Positions 48,120 to 60,008 of a DNA stretch of 64,000 bases are shown piece by piece. The notes beneath the pieces are model-generated. The model worked only from the letters and a program-made list of their open reading frames with translations, searched no databases and was not told the DNA's origin. The DNA lies in the NCBI RefSeq assembly GCF_021347895.1, contig NC_067118.1:38305755-38369754 (forward strand). The letters are read 5' to 3'. The DNA is from Acanthochromis polyacanthus (Eukaryota > Chordata > Actinopteri > Pomacentridae). Position 1 is the first letter of the stretch, and each line of letters begins with the position of its first letter. The translations under genes and the position numbers were made by a program.

Positions 48120-48478
48120 GGCACAAAGCTGTGATAAGACCTTCATTGAGGTTTCAAAGGCTTTTCTTGGCCTCTATCTTTGCCTTCCTCACTCTTCTGC
48201 CAACTTGTCTTTGGACTGGCTATCTTTTGGCTTTTTATATTAATCCATGGAGCAAAACTAGAAACAGAAGGTAACAAGTCCGGTTCAGCTCGACGACTTC
48301 GACGCGTATTTTAAAGAAATGAGCAAAGATTCAACCTGTAAGTTCTCCCTGCAGTTTGAGGAGCTGAAGAACATCGATTTGGATCTTTCCCATGATGCGG
48401 CAGATCTTCAACAGACCCAAGAACAGATACACCAACATCCTGCCCTGTGACTTCAGTTGGGTGAAGCTGATCTCGATG
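48120..48478 (+). pseudogene. ptpro: Processed-type pseudogene of receptor tyrosine phosphatase PTPRO (partial)
   Basis: Three consecutive blocks follow the PTPRO juxtamembrane region into the start of the phosphatase domain. Block 1 (48173-48256) encodes [18 protein letters not shown] then [10 protein letters not shown]. Block 2, in another frame (48277-48408), encodes [19 protein letters not shown], then [20 protein letters not shown] with ADL. Block 3 (48410-48478) encodes [20 protein letters not shown] then ISM. Block 1 corresponds to a segment I recall as a separate alternatively spliced exon in PTPRO, yet here it runs on without an intron, so the copy appears to derive from spliced mRNA. 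Damage includes frame changes near 48259-48276 and at 48409, a TAA at 48272 ending block 1, and loss of the catalytic part. A weaker match ([11 protein letters not shown]) may extend it left to 48120. No poly-A tail is visible. Confidence 0.75.
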
Positions 48479-49790
48479 CAAAATGCTATAACAAAGTCAT
48501 ACTATAACAAAGATTGAGGCTTATTTCAAAGTGAAAATATTCAGAAACTTGACTGTCGGCCTTTTTGGCTATTAGTTCACACATAGTGCACCACAATAAT
48601 CTCACTCCATGGCCACCATGCTCATTAAAATGTTCCAACTGGGTCGGATGGCATTAATTGTTCTGAGGCCATATGTCTCCTTCCTTTCTCAGTGAACATT
48701 GGCTGACCTGTATATCTCCTGCTGATAACTTTCACCAAACTGTGACGCTCCCGCTGACTGTCGGCCCTCCTGCCGTCTCTCGGCGTAAACACCGACCGCA
48801 GCTTTGCCTTTTTGCTTTCGTTTCACTGTGAATCACATGCCAACTGTCAGCTGAAACCCAGGACTTTCACCCTGCCTTCTTCCATATTGCATAAGTTACA
48901 GTGAGTGAGCGCAGTGCACCATCTGTGACGCCTACACATCCAATCAAAACAGTCATTCCTGCCTGGTCGGTGATCCTGTCAGAGCTCACACTGCCGCCTG
49001 CTGTTGACCTTTTTGAACCCCAGCAAGTGAACACATGACGCCTGTGGTTTAGTCCTGTACGTCTGCAATGCTTGACTTGTCGGGGTTTGTTCTCCGAAAG
49101 CAACAGGGAAGGTTATCGATCAGAATCAGAAGCAAGAAATATCCAGATGATTTTTTTAAAAGGATGATCAATAGATCTAAATCCGTCCTAATGCTTCCAA
49201 GTCTTGTTTGCTGGGCTGGCCTTCGGCTCAGAGAGGAGGTTTTTGAAGTCTGAAGGATATATTTAGAATGACCTGAATATGAATTTGTATTGCAGATTCA
49301 TGCTTGTCTGAGGTGTTCTGAATAAAAAGCAACACGAGTGGGCTTTTTTCTTTACTCTCTGCCTTCATATCTGTGTTCTTTATCTAGTCCTTATAGATTT
49401 GGTGCCATTAACTGTTTTATCTGTTTTCTGTGTGGCAGAGAACTATTGCCTCACCCCTCTGCAGAACAATGGGCAATTGAGCAAGGTCCACAAACGTTTG
49501 GAAGGGCGTGGGAGACATGGTGCTATACAGAAAGTAAGAGTTCAGATCACCTTCTCTCTACTTCCCTGGGACTGTCCCACACACGGCTAGAGTGGCATTT
49601 ATCTATTTCTGCAAGAGAGAGAGAGAGAAAATGAAGAAACCAGCAAAGAAGGAATACATGGAATGAAGGCAGCAGGACTATATACCCCCATGCAACAAAG
49701 GCAGCAAATGGAACAAAAAAGGCGAGAAAAATCACACCGCTATTTTCAGCAACTGCATTATTGCTCTTGCTGAAAGCACAACGTTGGGGG
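48479..49790. other. Upstream flank of adora1, no gene seen
   Basis: No exon is recognised. A short (GA)n lies at 49613-49629. Confidence 0.4.
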
Positions 49791-49794
49791 AAAG

Positions 49795-49840
49795 GAAGTG
49801 AGAGAAAGAGAGAAAGAGAGCGAGAGAGAGAGACACAGAG
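49795..49840. repeat. GA-rich tract in the adora1 promoter region
   Basis: AGTGAGAGAAAGAGAGAAAG followed by AGAGCGAGAGAGAGAGACAC is purine-only over most of its length. Such tracts are common near vertebrate promoters (GAGA-like) and may lie in the 5' UTR. Confidence 0.7.
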
Positions 49841-50399
49841 GGAGCGCCCGCCTGCACAGGAGCTGAATCCGTGCGCGCTTTATTCTCCACAAGGTACTTT
49901 CTTATTTGCAGTTTAAAAACTGCTTTGTTTAGAAAGAAAAGAAAAGAAAAACAACCAAAAAAGAAAAAGAACAAAACGTGGGTTGATGTGCACGAGTCGC
50001 CCTCTTGGATCCAGCATGGAGAGGATGCTGCGCTCAGGAGAAGCAGGTGTACTGAGCCAAGTGGAGGCGCAGGACGAAGAGCGAGGAGCGACGCACCACC
50101 ACCGCTGATCCACAGCACCTGCTCCAGAAAGGAAAACCCCCTCATTATTAGAGATGCTTCTCCTTAACGCACCTTTTTTTCTTCTTCTTATCCCTCTTCT
50201 TCCAGAAATAAGTGGATTTTTCTGCACAACTTCTATCTGACCAGAAGAATGAGGGCGCCGTGACACTGATGAATGCGCAGCTAATTTGGGAAATACTGTG
50301 GTGGCAAACGCACCTCAGGGACTAATCTGCTGGCTCGTCACACGGCTGCTTGACTGAGATCAATCTCGCTGCTTATCAAGGACGTTGTTATCTGCAAGG
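49840..50399 (+). promoter_or_regulatory. adora1 5' UTR with a probable non-coding exon and intron
   Basis: The sequence is more CpG-rich than its surroundings. A donor-like AAG|GTACTT follows 49893. A strong acceptor (CTTCTTATCCCTCTTCTTCC followed by AG) ends at 50205. This suggests a 5' non-coding exon ending at 49893, an intron 49894-50205, and a second exon starting at 50206 that holds the start codon. This is inferred from splice signals only. The transcription start is not visible. Confidence 0.45.
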
Positions 50400-53084
50400 A
50401 TGTCCGGGGCGCTTCTCTCAGCGGAGACCCTCTACATTGGGATGGAGGTGCTGATTGCTGTGGCGTCAGTAATCGGGAATGTGATGGTGGTTTGGGCGGT
50501 GAAAATTAATAAATCCTTGCGAGACACCACGTTTTGTTTCATTGTCTCCCTGGCTCTGGCGGATATTGCGGTGGGAGCCCTCGTCATCCCTTTGGCCATC
50601 ACTATCAGCATCGGACTTCAAACTCACTTTTACAGCTGCCTGCTCGTGGCGTGCACGGTGCTGGTGCTGACGCAAAGTTCAATCCTGGCCCTCCTGGCTA
50701 TTGCAATAGACCGCTATCTCAGGGTCAAGATCCCAACCAGGTAAATGCAACAAAAAGAAAGGGAGACAAATCCACATTCACATGACAACAAGCAGATGCA
50801 TCCAAAATGTGGAGATGTGATGTTGTTTGAAGTCCATCCTGAGATGTGGTGATTCCATTCTTCCGTCCATGCCAGTTTCTTTCTGTGGAATTAGACATGG
50901 CAGCTAAACCAGAGCGTGACTAATCAAGCAGCAGGTTTAATTAGGGCCTTGTATCCTCAGGAACATGTGTGGAAAAGTGACACACAAGTGGCCAGATCTG
51001 CCCGTCAGTGATGTTCAGCTCAATCTTCCACTTTGTATTTCAGACACATGCCACCAACGGTTTATCATGCCAGGCCCAAACACAAGGCTGGCGAAAGGCT
51101 GAACAGATAAGCTCAGCAGAAGAGGGGGAATTTATTGTCTCTGAATACTGTCTGTGGTAGCCTCAGACGCTAATCTCCTGTGTAAGACTTCCAGGCTTAA
51201 GATAGCAGTTTATCACGAGCTTTAGCTTTTGACTTCTTATTCTGTATTAAACCATCCAGGATTAATCATTTCCTCTGTCTGCAGCAGCTACATGTGTCTG
51301 AGGATTCTGGCTCGGGTTATTAAAATCACAAATTTTGCCGCTCCTTTCCCACCACGATGGACAATAGTTGAAATTACCAGTTGGTCGTGCTGCTTCCTGT
51401 CACTTTTTTTCTCACGCTTTCTGTTTTTAGATCAGCATCTGATCTCTTCCGAGCAGCCTGACGCTCAGGCTCAGTGTGTGAATAATGATTTTCTCGCTGT
51501 GCTTAAGAGACAAGCCTAACTCAAAACATACATCCCTAATCAATACTAATCCAACACATGGGAGCCTACCTGTGACAACCAGGCTAAATTGCAGCCTCGT
51601 GTTTTGCTTCATTTCAGCAAAGGTCAGGGTATTTTTTTAAACTGCTAACATTTCCCTTACAATTATAACATCAGACACGGTAAACATCGCCCATTAGTAA
51701 CTAAAAATGATCAATCGCTGCTGCACACGCTCTCCACCATGAGCTTGAGCAGATAAGGGTTTTCATCTCTGCCTCGAGGCGAGTATCAGCCCGACTCTCT
51801 CTGTGTCATTTCTTGCTCACAAGGCAGGACAGCAGTGATAAGATTTTAGAGCCTCTTTTTCTTTTACCTTCTGCTTCTCACCCACAAAACATTATGCACA
51901 ACAGAAAAAAGCCAAACCTGTACAGCTGGAAGCCTGCCAAATACTGCAGCTTCGTTGTAGTGCACTGCTGTACTACATTAGAAAGTAATACTGAGCCAAT
52001 TTTAGCGATTCAGCTTTGCCCTTAACAAAAGAGCCATGAAAAGCAGCAGTGCAGTGAAGGCCAGCGCTTACTGATGAGGGCTTCACAGGCACACTTCAAA
52101 TGGAACTTTGTGCTGCAATGAGCTGTTAGTTAAGTGTCCAGGGGCTTAAAGGATTCTTGTGAATAACACCTTTTGCAATCCTAAGGCCACATGACAAATG
52201 AAGCAAAGAAGAAAGCGTGCGCGTCCCAGCTGTGAGGGAAAGTGCTGACATGATGCTGTGCTGTTTGCTCCTGCAGGTACAAGCGGGTGGTGACCACTCG
52301 GCGAGCGGGGCTGGCGGTGGTGGTATGCTGGACGGTGGCGTTCATCGTGGGTCTGACTCCCATGCTGGGCTGGAACAACCTGAAGCGCCTCCAGCAGAAC
52401 GGCTCCATCAGCTCCGACCTCGTCATCACCTGCCAGTTCGAAAACGTCATCAGCATGGACTACATGGTCTATTTCAACTTCTTCGGCTGGGTGCTGCCGC
52501 CGCTGCTGCTCATGCTGGTCATCTACGCGGAGATTTTCTACATGATCCACAAGCAGCTCAACAGTAAGAAATTCTCCACCAGCCACACGGACCCCAACAA
52601 GTACTACGACAAGGAGCTGAATCTTGCCAAATCTCTGGCTCTGGTGCTTTTTCTCTTCGCCATCAGCTGGCTGCCACTCCACATCATCAACTGCATCACG
52701 TTATTCTGCCCTGACTGCAAGAAGCCCATAGTTCTCCTCTACATCGCCATCCTGCTTACTCACGGCAACTCCGCTGTCAACCCAATTGTCTACGCTTTTC
52801 GCATTAAGAAGTTCCGCTCGGCCTTCCAGAAAATCTGGCAGCAGTACTTCTGCTGCAAGGACACACCAGCTCTGGAGATTCAGCCCAGCGACAGGAAAGA
52901 GATGCCCAATCTAGAGTCACAGCAGGCGACAGCAACACAGCCCCCTCAGGAAGAAGTCTCTAAATCTGATCTACTACAGCAGCAGCAGCAGCAGCATCCA
53001 CCAGACCAAGAGCAGGATGAGAAGACCGAACCACCTCAGCAGCCTAAAGAACATCTGCCCATATTAGAGCAGAACACAGTCTAA
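50400..53084 (+). CDS. adora1: Adenosine A1 receptor, 2 coding exons
   Basis: This class-A GPCR for adenosine couples to Gi/o in the plasma membrane. Exons are 50400-50740 and 52277-53084, joined in phase 2 at IPT-R-YKR; the same intron position splits human ADORA1. The CDS is 1149 nt, 382 residues. The ATG at 50400 gives [20 protein letters not shown], like the mammalian N-terminus. Seven membrane segments lie at about 11-33, 47-69, 81-102, 124-144, 176-201, 230-257 and 265-288. Key residues are present: D55 (sodium site), C80-C166 disulfide, DRY 104-106, ECL2 F168/E169, SWLP with W245, N252 in HIINC (ligand contact), H276 in THGNSA, and NPIVY 282-286. NGS at 155 is a glycosylation site and C306/C307 are likely palmitoylated. 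The tail after helix 8 (about 308-382) is far longer than in human A1 (326 residues in all). It contains a QQQQQQ run encoded by six CAG (52977-52994). The a/b paralogue of the fish duplication cannot be decided here. Confidence 0.96.
50741..52276 (+). other. adora1 coding intron
   Basis: The intron runs from GTAAAT at 50741 to CTCCTGCAG at 52276. Nothing else is recognised in it; open frames inside are short and unsupported. Confidence 0.9.
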
Positions 53085-54470
53085 GCGAAGGAACAGAGCT
53101 GATTCCTGGAGAAGTAATGATCGGAGCACAAGTGTTGGCTCTCTCCTCAATGAATGCAGCCTAATGAGGAGCATGAATTGCTGCACAGGGCTACAATGCT
53201 TCACTGATTGAGGTGACTCGGATCACTAAAAGATCATTCCTCTTTGCTCAGGAGGGTTGTATTTACTGAAAGTTGGTCAGAGCGGGAAAAAAAGAGAGGC
53301 TCAAAGGGTTCCTTTAAACTTGCAATAATGGAAGTCATTCTAACAGTGGCTGTGTGTTTGTCTTAGTGACAGACTGAAAACATTAAGCTTTCACTGTCTC
53401 TTCATTATGGTGAAACAGTTGCTGTGAACGTTACAAAATGTGCAATCTAAGTTATTGTGGTTGGTTAGTATCCGATTATCAAATGTTAGACCTTGCTTAT
53501 ACGTTTACCAGAGCAGGTTAATCTTACTACTGTGTATGTAGAAACTGACAGTGGCTAAAAGAATATGAATGTAATGATGTAAATACGAGACTGTAGCATC
53601 GCAGCTGTGAATGCTCATCTCTTCTTCAGGGTCTTAATTGCACAACAACGAAGTGGCACTATGGGAAAGGATTTTTTGCAGCCCGGAGGTCCGTGTGTGT
53701 GCTGAGCGTTGTGTAACCTGTGAACTCATCTCGGCTGGAGCTGAGTCCTGTGACCCAGCAGCACCGGTCCATTGCAGACGAGATGGACACCGACAGAGAA
53801 CAAGCAGATGGAGGGAACAGGAGATTGTAACCTTTTAGGAGCTGCGTGCAGAAGGCTTGTAACCGCAGGACGACAGATAGTCATGGGGGAGAAAAACACT
53901 CACTGCACTTAAAGCCCATCCTTATCCAGCCTCCATGTGAGCTGCTGCTGCTGAAAGCCAGGCTTATTCCTTTTTATTTTCCCCATGTGGAGAGATAATA
54001 ACGTTGTGACAACTCACCACCAGAGACGGCGGCTTCCTCGGCCTTATTCACTCCTTTACTGAGAATGAACTGAACTCTGTAAGTGACCCAGAAGTGACAA
54101 CATGAAGATTGTGAGTGTTTGCTACTCTGTATGCTCAACATTTTTGCATAATTGCCAAACTTTGGCGTCTGTAGATTAGTAATTAAACTATGTTCCACGC
54201 CACTGACTTCAAGACACTGTATGGGAATGTACTGTAATTTTCTTTTTTGTCTCTTGTAAAGACTGGCCAAGACACATCAATGCTGTTCTCCTACACTGTT
54301 GACAATCTCTCATATAGGATTACATAATTTTCTATTACTGTCATAACAAACATCTCAGTAACAGACAGTGAATATTCTGATTCATTAATGGCTGAAAACA
54401 CAGCTTAAAGCAATCCACCCCACCTGTATCTACAATCTTATATAGGCTGGGCGGACTGTAAATAAATACA
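53085..54470 (+). other. Probable adora1 3' UTR
   Basis: Non-coding sequence follows the TAA stop. Candidate polyadenylation signals are ATTAAA at 54182-54187 and AATAAA at 54461-54466. Which one is used cannot be told. Confidence 0.45.
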
Positions 54471-55827
54471 TTTAAGAGAAAAGTGGATGAATAATTATAT
54501 GAATAATATGCTTTCTATTAATAATCCTATATGCAAAGGTTTACAGTTTTGATTCCAATTGAAAAATGAAATATTCAGATGTGTCATTATTATTTTATGT
54601 CATTTAACAGGTTTATAAATGACTCTTGGCACAAATTTTACAACACAATCAAACCGTCTGTTGTGAAAGTTAAGACAGAAAATATGATTTGAAGGAAACC
54701 CGGTGTGTTTTTTTGCTAATCCAACAAGGAAAAAATGTGAAATGAGACACTTTGCAAGTCACAAAATGTTGACGCTGCACACGTCTTGCCATTTTTAAAA
54801 ACATTTTACTGATTCATTTATAAGTTTAGGCAAAGGTTGTTGTCTTGGTTGACTTTAAGCAGGAGACACAACTTGCTTGTGAACATTTAACCCAAATTAC
54901 AACCCTTACAAAACCATTTTCAGAGCACTTTTGTAGGCTGAACTAAACTACAGAGTCTGGGTGCAACCTCCAAGTCTGTGGTGTCATAGTGTGTGCTTTG
55001 TATGACAACATTCACCATCTCTATGTGACAATATGTTCCATAAAGGTTCTTCTTCTTTTACGAGGGTTGCCTCCCTGGGATGTTTAACTTTGTGATGTAT
55101 AACTTACTGACAGGGTACAGGATCTTAGTGCACTTGTTTAGTCATTTGAAAAAGTAGCTACCATCAATATTTTGATGTTAACATGGGTTCTTATCACTGT
55201 GTGAAAGAGGTAACAGTTGATTATTGGAAAACTCTGCAGTTCCCCTTTGATGGAGGTTGTGGAGTCTTAGCTTTTGGTTTTCTGGTCCTCAGGAAACCAC
55301 AAGACTGAGCTGCTTTGGTTCAGTCTGACTAACAGAGGAAGAGGAAAATAGATCTTACTTATTAGTTAGCAAAGATCAAATGAGGGCCAAAAGCTCAACA
55401 CTTCCTCCAGTATGGTCATGTTGCTATCTATCTTAGGATATGTGAATAGCAGCTGTTTGTTTACAGTTTTTGCCGTATTAACTTAAAGGTCCAGTGTTAA
55501 GGATTTACCAGGAATTTATCAGCAGAAATAAAAATAGTAATATTCACAATTAGTCTATAATCAACTGAAATAAGAATCATTGTGTTTCCATTATGTAAGA
55601 GTGGATGTAGGTCCTCTATCATACAGTCTGCCTTGTTGCATCACCATGCAGTAGCCCAGAACAGACAAACCAAAGACTGGATCTAAAGAGGGTTTTTACA
55701 TTATTAGCATTTATTTAGTTACGTACTGCAGCTTCACAGCCAAGTGCCTCTAAATAGTGTCCTTTAAAAGGTAATCACCAATTCTTTTTTTTATTTTTAT
55801 TTTTTTTTTTTTGGAGGGGGGGGGCAT
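54471..55827. other. Intergenic sequence, no gene seen
   Basis: AT-rich, with only short open frames. It ends in an interrupted poly-T run and a poly-G run (55787-55827). Confidence 0.4.
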
Positions 55828-56062
55828 GGCTCAGTGGGTAGAGTGGCCGTCTTGCAACAGGAGGGTTGCTGGTTCGATCCTTGGCCCATAGAGCTCATGC
55901 CGAGGTGTCCCTGAGCAAGACACCAAAGCCCTAACTGCTCCTGGTGGGTCGTGGTTAGCAGCTTCCGCCTTCATCAGTGCGTGAAAGTGATGTATCTTGT
56001 AAAGTGCTTTGGGTATCTTTCAGGTACAGTAAAGCGCTATATAAATACAGACCATTTACCAT
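55828..56062 (+). mobile_element. tRNA-derived SINE, full length
   Basis: GGCATGGCTCAGTGGGTAGA (box A), GGGTTGCTGGTTCGATCCTT (box B), GTCCCTGAGCAAGACACCAA, CTGGTGGGTCGTGGTTAGCA, AAAGTGCTTTGGGTATCTTT and the 3' end AAAGCGCTATATAAATACAG with ACCATTTACC are in the family order. It is the same family as the truncated copy at 40105-40293. Confidence 0.85.
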
Positions 56063-59000
56063 TTTAAAATCCTCAGTAAATGTAGTTTTAAAGATTGGAA
56101 CTTATGAGTTTTCCTCCTTACTCCTAAAAAGTCAGCACTTTCTACACACTAAGAGCGGATTCACCCAAACACACCACGTACCCAGTGCATCTATTTGTGA
56201 TATTTCTTTTAAAATATATTGGTTCTTTCTACCTGTTCGGACCTTTTTACGAGTCATCACTTCTCGAGTTGTAATTACTCTACAGCAATCAACACTATAA
56301 AGCCCTCAAGTTTTTATTGGTACCTTACTGCAGCTCAGCGGTGCTGTCAAAATTCTCATTAACGTGCTGCAATAAGGCAGCGAGTGGCTGGTAGATAACA
56401 GTTGAGAGTTGTCACAGCCCTGACAGCCCATTTCTCCTCTCAGTATATGAATTCCTTTGATATTTGGAGACGTATGAAGTTCCTAAAAAGACCGAGTAAT
56501 CCCAGTGATGACTGCTCACCCTGACTGTGTCTGCAAGGTCTCCTCCTCACAAGCTGTCAACAGACTCACTTCACTCTCCTTTTTTTCACATATAACACAT
56601 GTCCAGAATCCATAGAGCAGAAGATATGCTGTATGTGCACGTCTTTATGTTGACCAGAATGCTTTTGTAAATCAATGAACTGGTTCAATGACATTATAAC
56701 AGTAATCGTTCAGTCTGTGAGGCTATTTTTAATCATGCGCACTTTCAGGAGAAGCTAGAATATCAAGAGGATGCAGACTTGAGATAAGAACAGCAAATAA
56801 GAGGAAAGGAAACACTGGAGCTGTGTATTTCTAATAGGCCAGCAGAGGTGACCTTTCCCCACAGCAGCCTAGTGTCCTTGGGGGTAATGTGTTAACCACA
56901 GACCCTGAGGGAGGGACATGGATCTCTGTTTACACACTTTATATTTTCATTCTGCAGTAAAAAAAAAAAATGCAGTTCAAGCTACTTTCAAGCTACTCCA
57001 AATCTATTTAGTAAATGGATTGGTGTACATTTGCAAGGAAAAGTCTAAAGAGATGTATACTGTGGTGTCTGTGTTTTTGAAAAGGATGGGAAACTAATAT
57101 GTAACAGAAAAGGGTACAGATGACCTCCACACTTCTGAACCTGCCCTCATCTCCTCTGGTGAAATGCACAGAAGTGGATCGATATTTTTTTCTGGGTGGC
57201 TTGTTGCAGTTTTGTTCCAGGTCAATAAGGGCTTTGTACATTTGCCTGAGCTCAAACCAACACAGGCTTTCAATCCTCCAAAGACTCCCTGTAGCTCCAG
57301 TAAGGCAGGCTGAAAGGGGGGGGAAATGCACAGCGTAATAATTGTGCCCCTTTAAAGAGCTTTTTCCATTAAAAACAGAGGAGTGGATTGATCTAACTGA
57401 GCTGTGATCAGGCGTCATGAATCAGCTAGCATGTTATGCCCCCGGTGCCGCAGCACAACAGGAAACACAGCTCCCTGTCAAAGCTCTTTACAGTATATAC
57501 CATCACAACATCTGCCTTAGGGAAGACAGATGTTAGCTGTAACACGGAGCTGTGGAGACTGCAAAAAGGATAAAACCCTACTTTAAGAAGGTTTTAGTCA
57601 AGTCATGCCAGCCCTCACAGCATGGTGGTGTACAGCACGGAGCAACAGCCACTGTCACATAAATGTAATCGTTGGCTTGGTTTGTTCTGCATGTATGACT
57701 TCACTGAGACGCAATCAGTCATAAAAACAAGGCCAACAATTCTGCCTCTGCTGAAATAGCATCTGTGTCAGACTCATCTGTTGTGATACAGCAGTGTGGG
57801 AACATCAATTCCTGGTTGGCATCGCAGCTAATGAGAGGCTGCATCCAAAATGATGAGCATGAAAATGAGAAGTTGGAAAAAAATACGGGTCGATGCAAAT
57901 TTGCAACAGATGGAAAATTTGCATTTATCACCAGCTGAACACTGCCTGTTGGGATGTGATGACACACAACATGTCAACTGTCTTTTACTGTCCTACAGAA
58001 ATGGTTTCCATCCGCTCACTGAACCTCAAAAAAACACCAACAGACTGTCAGAACGTTAAACCGTTCAACAAAACGGCATCGGGGCGCTGCAAATAAAACA
58101 AACTCCTTCCCCACTAACAATCAATTATTCACCAAACAGGCTTACAAAATTAGAACAACATCAATATTTTATCTCCTATTTTAAAAGAAAATCCCATTTC
58201 TGCCTTGGGAGGTATCCTGACAACACAGCCTTGAATCAGGGTTGCAAAATTTAGAGGAGCTTTGCCTCCTGTGTGAACCCAGACTAAAGAAAAGACAGAC
58301 AGTAAATCGTTCACACGGCTTCATTGGAATGACATTTTTACAGAGCAGATTGAGCAGTGATGATTTGCTGCTTTGTTAGTGGCGCAATTCACTTCCTACG
58401 GGTAAATGAGAGATACTCCAAACGCTAAAGCTTGATGCTGCATTTTCTTCCTGACACTAATTCCCTGTACCAGAGCTCTACTTCTAACGCCCCTTTGCCC
58501 TCACTGACTGTCCTGATGACAGAGTGCCACCTGCTGGAAAACTGAGAGGAGAAGCTGCTGTTGATCCGACTCACATCGGGTTCCCTCATGAAGCTTCTCC
58601 TCTTCTCATGGGGCCAAGAACACAAGAGGGGAAAAAAAACGACAACAAAAAAACAAGATTCACTTTTGCACATGACGAATTCACTCTTCATCTACAATAA
58701 CACGGTGCAGATTTAACCACCACATTATAAAGATTGCTGCTCAGTGGGAGCACACACTGGTTAAACTGGACTTGTGGTTCACGCAGTTCAGCAGAAAAAA
58801 AACAAAATGAAGAATTTGTGCTCCCGTAGAACTTACTGTCGAATTTACAAGATAGTGTATCATCTGTTTTTATCACAAACAAAGTGTCTGTGGATCTCGT
58901 TAGATTTCATGAACTTTTTGAAGTTGTTAACTATCTCGCAGCGATGCTACAGGTATGATGGCGACAATGTTCCCTCATCCCTCTGAGGCCACCCACCACT

Positions 59001-60008
59001 GTGCTAAAAATGTTGTTCCTGTTGTCGAGGGACCCACTCATGAACTTCAGTGTGATGTTCCTACGTGTAAAATACGCTGTGGATTCTGTTTGTACATTTT
59101 AAACAGGTTACTGATGGTAAAATGTTTGCTGTCCAACGTAGTGACACAGCAGAGTCATCAGCAGAAGTGTAACCACAAGCAGTAACGTCAGGGTTACAGG
59201 AGCGTTCGCTGCATTACAGTAAAATGACACAGCATGAGCACAACAGCGTAGTTTTTTGTCCCCAGGGAAAAATGGAGCATTTATCTTAGGCCATGCCCGT
59301 TCCAACCTCGACAACCCCACATGCGGTAACAGAAAACTCAAACCCCAAGAAACACACATCAGACGGAGGGATAATTGCCTGCCTCAACAAGTCTGAACCA
59401 AAGTGTGCCGAGGCAGCTGAAGTGCTGGACCTGACTCACTTCCCGCCTGCTATCAGCTGATTGTCCTTTATCAAGAAGGGGAAATTCCCGTCTCCTTTCC
59501 CATTTCTGAAACAGTGGTTTTTAAAACCTGCTGAATGGACTTAACCATACACAGCCATACACAGCCTCTTTGGTCTATTTTTGGGGGGAGTAATAGGTCA
59601 CAAATGCCTTTTTTTTGTTTGGGTTTGCAGCCCCGCTGTTCCTTGTGGCAGATTTTTTAAAAAACAACTCTTTAAAAAAGTTATGAAGGCATTGCTCCAC
59701 ATGCAGTTAAAGAAGCAATAATAATATTCAGTGCAATCAGAGCTCCCATCGTGGCCCGTGGTGTCCCTCCTTGTGGCTGTGCCTTGGATGGCACCCGCCC
59801 ATAAAGGCCACTGCTTATGACTGGCAGTAATTAGCTTTTAATGGTGGTGGTGAAAGATGGCTGTCCATAAAGTCAACACAACTCCGCCTGCCTCAACTTG
59901 TTCTGCACTGGCAGCAGACACAGTCTGCCCTCACGCTTGGCTCCGAGCCAAGCCCTCTATTATATAATTACATGAACTCATACAAATTGCTTACAGTGTC
60001 ACTTAAAA
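56063..60008. other. Intergenic sequence between adora1 and the minus-strand gene
   Basis: No exon or repeat family is recognised. The right part is probably the 3' UTR of the minus-strand gene; a minus-strand ATTAAA lies near 59835-59841. The 136-codon open frame at 57008-57418 has no family features. Confidence 0.4.

Noticed and set aside
50385..50399. Five-codon N-terminal extension of adora1 (in-frame TTG)
   Set aside because: No ATG; the ATG at 50400 fits the length and sequence of the family N-terminus.
52146..52682. 178-codon minus-strand frame opposite adora1 exon 2
   Set aside because: Shadow of the GC-rich receptor exon on the other strand; it shows no independent features.
55840..55905. 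Possible tRNA gene (boxes A and B)
   Set aside because: The boxes belong to the head of a SINE; the sequence continues into the SINE body and does not fold as a full tRNA with an acceptor stem.
57008..57418. 136-codon minus-strand frame
   Set aside because: No family features; basic/histidine-rich composition typical of random non-coding sequence.
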